Positions 54,635 through 63,336 of a stretch of 64,000 bases of DNA are shown here, piece by piece. Numbering within the stretch: position 1 is the first letter of the stretch; each line of letters opens with the position of its first letter. The position numbers were made by a program, and so were the translations under genes. The stretch lies in NCBI GenBank assembly GCA_035943635.1, contig DASZBX010000061.1:62001-126000 (forward strand). The letters are read 5' to 3'. The notes below the pieces were generated by a model. That model saw nothing but the letters and a program-made list of their open reading frames with translations. It made no database searches and had not been told where the DNA came from. This stretch comes from DASZBX01 sp035943635. Its GTDB lineage: Bacteria > Actinomycetota > Actinomycetes > Streptomycetales > Catenulisporaceae.

Positions 54635-55993
54635 TCAGCCGGTGATGCCCCGGGTGGAGGCGACCACGCCGCGCAGCTTCTTCTCCAGTGCCTCGTAGAA
54701 CATGCTCAGCGGGAACTCGTCCGGCCGGACCAGGTCGACCAGCGCCTTGGCCGGGCCGTCCAGCGGCAGCGCCTCGGCCCAGGGCTCGGTCAGGCCGCGG
54801 GCCCAGACCGAGGCCGGGTTCGGGGTGACGTACTCGGCCACCAGTTCGTACGCGGCGATCCAGTGTGCGGTCTTCGGCCGGTCGATGCCCTCGCGGTAGA
54901 GCAGTTCGATCCGCTCGCACAGGGCGATCACGGCCGGGGTGGCCAGGTCCCAGTCGATGGTCAGCGTGTTGTCGGTCCAGCGCAGCGCGTCGGAGCGGTG
55001 CAGGTAGGCGAACAGCAGCTGGCCGTTGAGGCCGTCGTAGTTGCGCACCCGGGCGCCGGTGATCGCGAAGCGGAAGATCCGGTCGAAGATGATCGCCTGC
55101 TGCACGCCGCGGGCCTGGGCCAGGCCCTCGGCCTCCAGCCGGACCGCCTCGCGGAACGCGGTCAGGTCGCAGCGCAGCTCCTCCAGGGCGTAGAGCCAGT
55201 ACGGCATCCGCTGCTTGATCATGAACGGGTCGAACGGCAGGTCGCCGTGGCTGTGCGTGCGGTCGTGCACCATGTCCCAGAGCACGAACACGTCCTGCGC
55301 GGCGCTCTGGTCGGCCACCAGGGCCTCGGTCTCCGGCGGCAGCGCGAGCCGGGTGGTCCGGGCGGCCGCCTCGACCACGGTGCGGAACCGGGCCGCCTCC
55401 CGGTCGCAGAAGATCGCGCCCCAGGTGTAGACCGGCACCTCGCGCACGGCGACGGTCTCCGGGAAGAGCACGGCCGAGTTGGTGTCGTAGCCGGCGGTGA
55501 AGGCGTCGAAGGCGATCGGGACGAACATCGGGTTGTCGTACCGGTCCTGTTCCAGCGCGGCCAGCCAGTCCGGCCAGACCACGTGCAGCAGCACCGCCTC
55601 GAAGTTGCGGTCCGGGTTGCCGTTCTGGGTGTACATCGGGAAGAGGACCAGGTGGCGCAGCCCGTCGATCCGCTGCCGCTCCGGCCGGAAGGCGAGCAGC
55701 GAGTCCAGGAAGTCCGGCACGCCGAACCCGCCGGCCACCCATTTTTGCAGGTCGGCGACCAGGGCGGTCAGGTACTCGGCGTCGTGCGGGAAGTCCGGGG
55801 CCAGCTCGCCGACCGCGTCGATCATGGCGTGCACGGCGGCTTGGGCCGGGCCGGCGTCGTGCTCGGACAGGTCGATCGAGCCGTCCTTGGACTGGAGCGG
55901 GCGCAGCTGCTCGATCGCGGCGGCCAGGCGGGACCAGGCGGTCTGGCCGAGGACCGGCGCCGGTTGGTCGACCATCACACTTATCCCGGTCAT
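54635..55993 (-). CDS. DUF6421-family protein of unknown function
   Basis: 452 residues, ATG with GGGAGGAG about 6 bases upstream. The protein closely matches, from memory, an actinobacterial family of unknown function (DUF6421): LRPLQSKDGSIDLSEH, PDFLDSLLAFRPERQRIDGL, HLVLFPMYTQNGNPDRNFEA, FVLWDMVHDRTHSHGDLPFD and LSMFYEALEKKLRGVVASTR. The His/Asp-rich MVHDRTHSHGD could bind a metal. No signal peptide or membrane helix. The threonine aldolase gene follows at a 104-base distance. A possible -10 (TAGAAT) lies about 45 bases upstream of the start. Confidence 0.82.
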   Translation of the reverse strand: MTGISVMVDQPAPVLGQTAWSRLAAAIEQLRPLQSKDGSIDLSEHDAGPAQAAVHAMIDAVGELAPDFPHDAEYLTALVADLQKWVAGGFGVPDFLDSLLAFRPERQRIDGLRHLVLFPMYTQNGNPDRNFEAVLLHVVWPDWLAALEQDRYDNPMFVPIAFDAFTAGYDTNSAVLFPETVAVREVPVYTWGAIFCDREAARFRTVVEAAARTTRLALPPETEALVADQSAAQDVFVLWDMVHDRTHSHGDLPFDPFMIKQRMPYWLYALEELRCDLTAFREAVRLEAEGLAQARGVQQAIIFDRIFRFAITGARVRNYDGLNGQLLFAYLHRSDALRWTDNTLTIDWDLATPAVIALCERIELLYREGIDRPKTAHWIAAYELVAEYVTPNPASVWARGLTEPWAEALPLDGPAKALVDLVRPDEFPLSMFYEALEKKLRGVVASTRGITG

Positions 55994-56248
55994 AACCCAC
56001 TCCTCCCATAAGTTTTACGCGTACAAGCCCTATTCTACGAAAGAATTATCGGCACAGCTCAGCTGGAGAAGCAAGAAGCGGTTTGTCACGAGCTGCTCAT
56101 GCAGGCGCGCAGCAGCACCGACGCGGCGCCGGCGCAGGTGAACGGGCTGCGCACCGGGCCGGAAGTCGTGACGATGATGTGAACAGAGACACAAAGGAGC
56201 AGTTGAACAGGAGAACAGGCGTACGAGCCGGCCGAGGATGCCGCCCGG

Positions 56249-56980
56249 CTACAGCGGCAGCCGCCCGGCGACCGGGATCAGCCAGTACCCGCCGAGCGCC
56301 AGGCAGCCCAGGCCGACCACGCTGAAGACGAACACCCAGAAGATCCCGGGCAGCCTGGTCAGGCCGGCCAGCTGGTCCGCGTCGGAGTTCGCGGCCCGGC
56401 CGGAGCGGCGCTGGGCCTGCAGCTCGACGATCGGCCGGACCCCGCCGAACAGCAGGAACCAGACCGCGAGGTAGGCGAACCCGGCCTGGATCCGGGCGTC
56501 GGCGTACCAGGTCGCGGCGAACACCGCCGCGCCCGTCGCCAGCATGGTCAGCAGGCCGAAGAAGTTGCGGATCATCAGCAGCATCAGCCCCAGCAGCACC
56601 ACCGAAGCCCACAAGAGAGCCGTGATGTGGCCGAACGAGAGCAGCGCGGCGCCGCCCAGGCCGAGCAGCGGGGGCGCGACGTACCCGGCCAGCGCGGTCA
56701 GCACCATGCCGGGGCCGGTCGGCTTGCCGTAGGAGATGGTCACCCCGGAGGTGTCCGCGTGCAGCCGGATCCCGCTCAGCCGCCGGCCGGTGCACAGCGC
56801 GATCAGGGCGTGGCCGCCCTCGTGCGCGATGGTCACCGCGTTGCGGGCCAGCCGCCAGACCGGGCGGTAGGCGACCATCGCGGCCGCCACGCCCGCGGCC
56901 GCCAGCACCAGCCACCTCGGCGGGGTCGGCTGGGCGTTGGTGATCTCTTGCCAGAGCTCGCCGAAACTGGTGATGGTCAT
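56249..56980 (-). CDS. M50B-like membrane metalloprotease
   Basis: 243 residues, ATG 12 bases after the beta-propeller gene's stop. Six or seven hydrophobic helices. The zinc-binding HEGGH (NAVTIAHEGGHALIALCTGR) is in the second helix region, and a site-2-protease-like second motif (FGGVRPIVELQ) occurs near residue 180 in place of the usual NxxPxxxxDG. This fits the short actinobacterial M50 proteins that act inside the membrane. The substrate is unknown; co-transcription with the propeller gene is likely. Confidence 0.85.
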   Translation of the reverse strand: MTITSFGELWQEITNAQPTPPRWLVLAAAGVAAAMVAYRPVWRLARNAVTIAHEGGHALIALCTGRRLSGIRLHADTSGVTISYGKPTGPGMVLTALAGYVAPPLLGLGGAALLSFGHITALLWASVVLLGLMLLMIRNFFGLLTMLATGAAVFAATWYADARIQAGFAYLAVWFLLFGGVRPIVELQAQRRSGRAANSDADQLAGLTRLPGIFWVFVFSVVGLGCLALGGYWLIPVAGRLPL

Positions 56981-56992
56981 GGCCGAAGTTTC

Positions 56993-58072
56993 CTAGAAGG
57001 AGTGGGGTCCGGTCCAGCCCCCGCCGTACCCGGAATAGTGGATCGGCGCGCCGGCCGGCTGGCGGGGCAGGGCGAACACGTCCAGCACGGTCCCGTTCTC
57101 CCGGTACCCGGTGGCCAGCGGGGTGCCCGCGGGCAGGCCGTTGCCGTTGGGCACGATGCCCACGGTCCAGGACCCGTCCGGCCGGCAGGCGTACTGGCGC
57201 AGCCGGCCGACCTCGTCGACCACGAACACCAGCAGCTGCTGGTCGTCCTGGTAGCCGGTGGCCACCGAGGCGGGACTGGTCAATCCGCCGCCGGGCAGCA
57301 CCTGCGAACGCCAGGTCTGCCCGTCGAACCGGAACTCGCGCAGGTCCCCGTCGTCGTCGACCACGAACACGCTCGGGTCCACCCCGCGGCGCCGGTAGCC
57401 GGTGGCCAGCGGCGCGCCGGCCGGCAGCCGGGCCTCGGCCGGGGAGAGCGGATTCCACATCCCGCCGGTCTCCTCGACCAGCACCTGGAAGGCGCCGTCC
57501 CGGTCCACCGCGAACACGGCCAGCCGGCCGCGCTCGGCCAGGTACCCGGTGGCCAGGTACCCGGTGGCCAGGTTCGCGCCGTGCGGCAGGGTGCCGCCGA
57601 GCGGCAGTTGCAGCTTGCGCCAGCGTTCGTCATCCGTGCCGGTGAAACACAACAGCTCCCCGGCCCGCCCGGCGCTGAACACGGCCAGCTTGCCGCCGCC
57701 GTCCAGATACCCGGTGACCAGCCCGGAGCCCGGCGGGATGCCGAGGGCGTCCGGCACCACGTCGCTGCGCCAGCCGGAGCGGCCGTCGGCGTAGTAGAGC
57801 CGCAGCATGCCGTCGCGGTCGACGGTGAACACGTCGAACCGTTCCCCGCGCATCTGGTGGCCAGTGGCCACAGCTCCGGCCGGGTGGTAGTCGGTGCTGA
57901 ACGGGAGCCCGTCGGCCTGGGGCAGCTGGACCGGGCGCCAGTTCGCGACCGCGCCGGAGAACGGCTCCTCCACGAGGCAGCGCAGCACTCCGGAATCGTC
58001 GACGAAGAACACGTGCAGTAGATCCCGGCTCTGCGGACGCACGGCCGCAAGTTGGCCACCCACCCGGCTCAC
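56993..58072 (-). CDS. Beta-propeller (fucolectin/AAL-like repeat) protein
   Basis: 359 residues from the GTG at 58072; the GTG at 58081 sits on its own Shine-Dalgarno site (AGGGGGAAGG) and is less likely. Six to seven repeats of about 50 residues, each with A-x-G-x-P-L-A-T-G-Y followed by LxVFxVDxDGxLR. Examples are GHQMRGERFDVFTVDRDGML and TGYRRRGVDPSVFVVDDDGD. This is a six-bladed propeller as in the AAL lectin. No signal peptide or membrane helix is visible, so it is probably cytoplasmic or exported by another route. It is the first gene of a two-gene unit with the M50 protease. Confidence 0.75.
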   Translation of the reverse strand: MSRVGGQLAAVRPQSRDLLHVFFVDDSGVLRCLVEEPFSGAVANWRPVQLPQADGLPFSTDYHPAGAVATGHQMRGERFDVFTVDRDGMLRLYYADGRSGWRSDVVPDALGIPPGSGLVTGYLDGGGKLAVFSAGRAGELLCFTGTDDERWRKLQLPLGGTLPHGANLATGYLATGYLAERGRLAVFAVDRDGAFQVLVEETGGMWNPLSPAEARLPAGAPLATGYRRRGVDPSVFVVDDDGDLREFRFDGQTWRSQVLPGGGLTSPASVATGYQDDQQLLVFVVDEVGRLRQYACRPDGSWTVGIVPNGNGLPAGTPLATGYRENGTVLDVFALPRQPAGAPIHYSGYGGGWTGPHSF

Positions 58073-58244
58073 GGGTGTCACCTTCCCCCTGAACAGAACA
58101 TCAATGGTCGGTTCATGTGGTTCTGCTGTGCGTGCCCATCATCCGGTATGCAAGCAGTCGAAGGTAGTGCAATGGCAAAATTCACTGTGCGTGGCAAGGT
58201 GATCGCGGTGTGCATGGTGCGGCTGGTACGTACGGTGTTTCTGG

Positions 58245-59408
58245 TCAGGGTGAGCCGTAGCAGTCCTTGGCGCGTACCGCGGCGCCGAACAGGGCCTGCC
58301 AGGTGGCGTAGTTGCAGACGCCGTTGGCTTGTAAGTTCCCGCCCATGAAGTCGTCGTAGTTGCGCTGGAACTGGTAGACCGCGTCCGTGGTCTGCTGTTC
58401 GTCCGAGCCCGAGGCGTCCAGGCCGTTGCGCGCGCAGATCGAGACATACCGGCCCTGATAGCTGATCAGGAAGCCGTACTGCTGAAGCCGGGCCTGAAGC
58501 TGGGCCACGGCCTGGCCGCTGCTGCCCTCGGACAGGGTCTGGAACGCCGCGCTGGCCGTGGCGCTCGCGCTCGGGCTGGCGTGGGTCGGCGGCGCGGCCG
58601 GGGCCGTGACCGGCTTCCCGGTGGCCGGGGCGCTGCCGGCCGGGGCGGTCGGCCGGGCCGAGGGGGTCGGCGTCGCGGTGGCGCTCGGCGTGGCCTGCGG
58701 GCTGGCGCTGCCGCCGAGCGAGCCGTTCCCGGTCCCGCCCGCGATCACGATCAGCTGGGTGGTCGGCAGGCCGGGCAGGGCGGCCGGCGCGGTCGGGTTC
58801 GGCGACAGGCCGCCGTTGGTCAGGATCAGGATCAGTCCGCCGATCATGGCCAGGGTCGCGCAGACCCCGATCATCGCGGGCAGGCGGCCGGGCCGGTTGC
58901 CCGCGCTGTGCCGCTTGCGCTCGGCCGGCGGGCTGTCGCCGGACCCGTCGGCGGCGAGCAGCCCGCGGCCGGCGTCCACCCGGTCGAGTTCGCGGCTGGG
59001 CACGGTCCGGGCCGAGGCGACCTCCCGGGCGCTCGGCCCGGCCAGGCCCTGGCCGGGATGTTCGCGCAGCTCACGCGGGTTGCGCGGCGCGGCGATGCCC
59101 GGGGACGGCGGCACGGCGAGCACCGCGGTCGGGTCCGGCCGGGCGCCCGGGCCGGCGGCCCGCTGCCGGTACTGCTGCTGCGCGTCGATCAACCGGACCG
59201 CGCGTTCGCGCGGGGGCGGGGGCACCGGGATCACGGCCGGCAGCCCGCCGGGGACCGGGGGCATCACGATCGTCTCGTCGTGCGAGGTGGTCTGCTCGTC
59301 CAGGGTGCGGCGGAAAGCCGAGGCCTGGGCCGCCGACTGCTCGGGCGTCGGCGCAGCAGCCTGCGGCGGTATTCGGCCCGAGGCGTGGTCGGCGTGCGTC
59401 GGTTCCAC
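58245..59408 (-). CDS. Single-pass membrane protein with peptidoglycan-binding domain
   Basis: 387 residues. A long disordered cytoplasmic N-terminus (1-170, rich in Pro, Ala and Arg) is followed by one helix (LPAMIGVCATLAMIGGLILI). An outer Pro/Thr/Ser/Ala linker leads to a C-terminal PG_binding_1 domain (LSEGSSGQAVAQLQARLQQY, TTDAVYQFQRNYDD, CNYATWQALFG). It probably holds the cell wall from the membrane. The insert between the halves of the domain (SICARNGLDASGSDEQQ) contains a Cys that may pair with one of the two near the end. No enzyme domain. Confidence 0.82.
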   Translation of the reverse strand: MEPTHADHASGRIPPQAAAPTPEQSAAQASAFRRTLDEQTTSHDETIVMPPVPGGLPAVIPVPPPPRERAVRLIDAQQQYRQRAAGPGARPDPTAVLAVPPSPGIAAPRNPRELREHPGQGLAGPSAREVASARTVPSRELDRVDAGRGLLAADGSGDSPPAERKRHSAGNRPGRLPAMIGVCATLAMIGGLILILTNGGLSPNPTAPAALPGLPTTQLIVIAGGTGNGSLGGSASPQATPSATATPTPSARPTAPAGSAPATGKPVTAPAAPPTHASPSASATASAAFQTLSEGSSGQAVAQLQARLQQYGFLISYQGRYVSICARNGLDASGSDEQQTTDAVYQFQRNYDDFMGGNLQANGVCNYATWQALFGAAVRAKDCYGSP

Positions 59409-59758
59409 GGGGTCCTCACTGCGAGTCGGGCGAGTCGGACGGGTCGGGAGCGGAACGGGTGTTCAGGCGCGATTGCGGTCAGCACGCTACCGCATCCCCG
59501 TCCGTCCGCGTAAGGGGATTGGCCCGGGGCGGCAGTGCTACGCTCGGCGCATGCATGCCAGCGGGGTTTGCGAGTTGCGCCGATACCTTATCCGGCCGCG
59601 CTGACCGAACCGGGCCCGGGCTCACCGGCCGGAGGTTCCCCAGCGCGGCGTCCCCTCCTGCGCGATGGCCTTTTCCGCGCCTGCGCCCTCCTGGCCGCCC
59701 TCCGGGTCAGCCGTCGCAGCGTCCCCCCGTCACCCACACCCACCATCAGGAATCACCC
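59409..59758. other. leuS upstream region with a possible leader peptide
   Basis: 350 bases between the divergent membrane-protein gene and leuS. The only short frame of note starts at ATG 59550 (MHASGVCELRRYLIRPR, stop at 59601-59603). It has two Leu and five Arg codons and a purine-poor upstream site. A GC-rich stretch follows. Attenuation by a leader is conceivable but not supported by a clear terminator-antiterminator pair; no T-box features were recognised. Confidence 0.3.
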
Positions 59759-62647
59759 ATGAGCGAGTCCGCCCCGAGCCCGACCCCGACCGACGAGCCG
59801 GCCCACCGTTACACCGCCGCCCTGGCCGGCCGGATCGAAGACCACTGGCAGGAGTACTGGGAGAGCCACGGGACCTTCCAGGCGGCGAACCCGGCCGGCT
59901 CCGCCGCGACCGAGGGCGGGCCGCGGCCGGCCGACAAGTACTACCTGATGGACATGTTCCCGTACCCGTCCGGCTCCGGCCTGCACGTCGGGCACCCGCT
60001 CGGCTTCATCGCCACGGACGTGGTGGGCCGGTACCAGCGGATGCTGGGCCGCAACGTCCTGCACACCATGGGCTTCGACGCCTTCGGCCTGCCGGCCGAG
60101 CAGTACGCGGTACAGACCGGCACCCACCCGCGGGTGACCACCGAGCGCAACGTGGAGCGTTACCGCGAGCAGATCAGCCGGATCGGCCTGGCCCACGACA
60201 AGCGCCGCGGCGTGTCCACCACCGACCCGGGGTTCTACCGCTGGACCCAGTGGATCTTCCTGCAGATCTTCAACGCCTGGTACGACCCGGAGGCCGGCCG
60301 GGCCCGCCCGGTGGCCGAGTTGGTGGCCGAGTACGACTCCGGCCGCCGGCCGACCCCGGACGGCCGGGCCTGGTCCGCGCTGACCGCGGCCGAGCGGGCC
60401 ACGCTGGTGGATGCGCGCCGGCTGGCCTACATCTCCGACGCCCCGGTCAACTGGTGCCCGGCCCTGGGCACCGTGCTGGCGAACGAGGAGGTCACCGCGG
60501 ACGGCCGGTCCGAGCGCGGCAACCACCCGGTGTTCAAGCGCAACCTGCGCCAGTGGAAGATGCGGATCACCGCCTACGCCGACCGGCTGCTGGACGACCT
60601 GGACCGGCTGGACTGGCCCGAGCCGGTCAAGCTGATGCAGCGCAACTGGATCGGCCGGTCCGAGGGCGCACGGGTGCGCTTCCCGGCCGGCCCGGGCGAG
60701 ATCGAGGTCTTCACCACCCGCCCGGACACCCTGTTCGGCGCGACCTACATGGTGCTGGCGCCCGAACACCGGCTGGTCGACGAGCTGGTCCCGGCCGCCT
60801 GGCCGGACGGCATCCCGGCCGTGTGGACCGGCGGCGCGGACAGCCCGGCCGGGGCGGTGGCCGAATACCGGGCCCAGGCCAAGGCCAAGAGCGAGGTCGA
60901 GCGGACCGCCGAGGGCCGGGTGAAGACCGGCGTGTTCACCGGCGCCTACGCGGTCAACCCGGTCGACGGCGAGCAGGTCCCGGTCTTCATCGCCGACTAT
61001 GTCCTGGCCGGCTACGGCACCGGCGCGATCATGGCCGTGCCCGCGCACGACCAGCGCGACTTCGAGTTCGCCCGCGCGTTCGAGCTGCCGATGCGGATCG
61101 TGGTCGACCCGGGCGAGCGGCGCCCGGCCGACGTGGCCGAGTGGACCGAGTCCTTCGACTCCTACGACGCGCCCGCGGTCAACTCCGCCAACGAGGCGGT
61201 GTCGGTCGACGGCCTGCCGGTGGCCGAGGCCAAGTCCGCGATGATCCGGTACCTGGAGGCGGCCGGCGTCGGCACCGGCGCGGTCACCTTCAAGCTGCGC
61301 GACTGGCTGTTCTCCCGGCAGCGCTACTGGGGCGAGCCGTTCCCGATCGTCTACGAGATCGACCCGGAGACCGGCCGGGCCGGGGAGCACGCGATCGCCC
61401 TGCCCGAGTCGATGCTGCCGCTGGAGCTGCCGGACATCCCGGACTACGCCCCGCGCACCTTCGCCGACGACGACGCGGCCAGCGCGCCCGAACCGCCGCT
61501 GGCCCGGGCCGCGGACTGGGCCGAGGTGGAACTGGACCTGGGCGACGGGCCGAAGCGGTACCGCCGGGAGACCAACACCATGCCGCAGTGGGCCGGCTCC
61601 TGCTGGTACTACCTGCGCTACCTGGACCCGGACAACGACCAGCGGTTCGCCGACCGCGAGGTGGAGCGGTACTGGATCGGACCGCAGGGGCCGGACGACG
61701 TCGGCGGCGTGGACCTGTACGTCGGCGGCGCCGAGCACGCGGTGCTGCACCTGCTGTACTCCCGCTTCTGGCACAAGATCCTGTTCGACCTGGGCCACGT
61801 CTCCGGTGCCGAGCCGTTCCGCCGATTGTTCAACCAGGGCTACATCCAGGCCTACGCTTACACCGACGAGCGGGGCGTCTACGTCCCGGCCGAGGAGGTG
61901 CAGGAACGCGACGGCGAGTACTACTACCAGGACCAGAAGGTCCGGCGCGAGTACGGCAAGATGGGCAAGTCGCTGCGCAACTCGGTCAGCCCGGACGAGT
62001 TCTGCGACACCTGGGGCGCCGACACCCTGCGCGTGTACGAGATGGCGATGGGCCCGCTGGAGGTCTCCCGCCCCTGGGACACCAAGGCGGTCTCCGGCGC
62101 GTTCCGCTTCCTGCAGCGGGTCTGGCGCAACGTGGTGGACGAGGAGACCGGCCTGCCCCGGGTGACCGCGGACGAGCCGGACCTGGCCACCCGGCGCGCG
62201 GTGCACGCCGCGATCGCCGGGGTCCGCGAGGACCTGGACCACCTGCGCTTCAACACGGCGATCGCGAAGCTGACGATGTTGAACAACACCCTGACCAAGC
62301 TGTCGGCCGTGCCCCGCCCGGTGGCCGAGGACCTGGTCGTGATGGTCGCGCCGTTCGCCCCGCACCTGGCCGAGGAGCTGTGGGAGCGGCTGGGGCACCG
62401 TGACGGGATCGCCTACCGGCCGTTCCCGGTGGCCGACCCGCAGTACCTGGTCGCCGACGAGGTGACCTGCGTGGTGCAGGTGGCCGGCAAGGTACGGGAC
62501 AAGGTGCAGGTGCCCCCGGACATCACCGAGGAGGCCCTGCGCGAGACGGCCCTGGCGGCCGAGGGCGTCGTGCGGGCGCTGGACGGCCGGGCGATCCGGA
62601 CGGTTATCGTGCGCGCACCGAAGCTGGTCAATATTGTTCCGGTATGA
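59759..62647 (+). CDS. leuS: Leucyl-tRNA synthetase
   Basis: 962 residues from the ATG at 59759 (MSESAPSPTPTDEP); frames further upstream are noise. Class I synthetase that charges tRNA-Leu in the cytoplasm. HIGH motif reads HVGH in GLHVGHPLGFIATD (about residue 77), KMSKS reads KMGKS in GKMGKSLRNSVSPDEF (about 735). The CP1 editing domain is present (TTRPDTLFGATYMVLAPEH, YGTGAIMAVPAHDQRD). The C-terminal anticodon-binding domain ends KLVNIVPV. It overlaps the next gene by ATGA. Confidence 0.96.
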   Translation: MSESAPSPTPTDEPAHRYTAALAGRIEDHWQEYWESHGTFQAANPAGSAATEGGPRPADKYYLMDMFPYPSGSGLHVGHPLGFIATDVVGRYQRMLGRNVLHTMGFDAFGLPAEQYAVQTGTHPRVTTERNVERYREQISRIGLAHDKRRGVSTTDPGFYRWTQWIFLQIFNAWYDPEAGRARPVAELVAEYDSGRRPTPDGRAWSALTAAERATLVDARRLAYISDAPVNWCPALGTVLANEEVTADGRSERGNHPVFKRNLRQWKMRITAYADRLLDDLDRLDWPEPVKLMQRNWIGRSEGARVRFPAGPGEIEVFTTRPDTLFGATYMVLAPEHRLVDELVPAAWPDGIPAVWTGGADSPAGAVAEYRAQAKAKSEVERTAEGRVKTGVFTGAYAVNPVDGEQVPVFIADYVLAGYGTGAIMAVPAHDQRDFEFARAFELPMRIVVDPGERRPADVAEWTESFDSYDAPAVNSANEAVSVDGLPVAEAKSAMIRYLEAAGVGTGAVTFKLRDWLFSRQRYWGEPFPIVYEIDPETGRAGEHAIALPESMLPLELPDIPDYAPRTFADDDAASAPEPPLARAADWAEVELDLGDGPKRYRRETNTMPQWAGSCWYYLRYLDPDNDQRFADREVERYWIGPQGPDDVGGVDLYVGGAEHAVLHLLYSRFWHKILFDLGHVSGAEPFRRLFNQGYIQAYAYTDERGVYVPAEEVQERDGEYYYQDQKVRREYGKMGKSLRNSVSPDEFCDTWGADTLRVYEMAMGPLEVSRPWDTKAVSGAFRFLQRVWRNVVDEETGLPRVTADEPDLATRRAVHAAIAGVREDLDHLRFNTAIAKLTMLNNTLTKLSAVPRPVAEDLVVMVAPFAPHLAEELWERLGHRDGIAYRPFPVADPQYLVADEVTCVVQVAGKVRDKVQVPPDITEEALRETALAAEGVVRALDGRAIRTVIVRAPKLVNIVPV

Positions 62648-63309
62648 CGACTGGCGACCCGCGGCCGACCGGCACCGAATCCGAGCTCGATATCGCGTCC
62701 TCTGATACGGATGGTGCGGACGGGACGGTTGAATCAGTACCCGTCCCGTCCGGGCCGTTGCCCGGCCTGGAGGTGTTGCTCGCCCCGATCCCCGCGTTGC
62801 TGGGGATCGGGGTGTGCGCGTCCTCATGCTGGGCGCTGGGTTGGCAGTGGGCGCTGATTCCCTTTCTGCTCCTGGGAATCGGCGGCAGCGCCCTGGCCGT
62901 GATCGACCTGCGCCTGATGCGCCTGCCCAACAAGATCGTGCTGCCGCTGTACGTCACGGGCCTGATCGGCCTGGCCGCGGCGAGCGTCCCGGGAGCGCAC
63001 TGGAACCGGCTTGTCATCAGCCTGATCTGCCTGGCGTTGTTCTACGGGATCTTCTATGTCCTGGCGGTCTTCGGCCCGATGGGCTTCGGCGACGTGAAGC
63101 TGGTCGGCGTGCTCGGACTGCACCTGGGCTGGCTCGGGTTCCAGTACGCGTACGCCGGAATCCTGCTCGGAACGCTCAGCGCGGCCCTGGGCGCGCTGGT
63201 GCTGATCCCGTTGCGCCGCAAGGCCTGGCGCCGCAGCAAGCTCGCCTACGGCCCTTACCTCCTCTTCGGATCCTGGCTCGCGGTCCTGCTGTACGGCTTC
63301 GCCCGCTGA
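62644..63309 (+). CDS. Prepilin-peptidase-like membrane protease (A24 family)
   Basis: 221 residues, ATG in an ATGA overlap with leuS. Seven or so hydrophobic helices after a 45-residue acidic start. The two catalytic aspartates are in AVIDLRLMRLPNKIV and the GxGD box in GPMGFGDVKLVGVLGL. The short form lacks the N-terminal methylase domain, like Flp/Tad pilus and TadV peptidases. No pilin genes are visible nearby. Confidence 0.9.
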   Translation: MTTGDPRPTGTESELDIASSDTDGADGTVESVPVPSGPLPGLEVLLAPIPALLGIGVCASSCWALGWQWALIPFLLLGIGGSALAVIDLRLMRLPNKIVLPLYVTGLIGLAAASVPGAHWNRLVISLICLALFYGIFYVLAVFGPMGFGDVKLVGVLGLHLGWLGFQYAYAGILLGTLSAALGALVLIPLRRKAWRRSKLAYGPYLLFGSWLAVLLYGFAR

Positions 63310-63336
63310 CCGCGGGCGTCTCCGGGTTCTGCGAGA

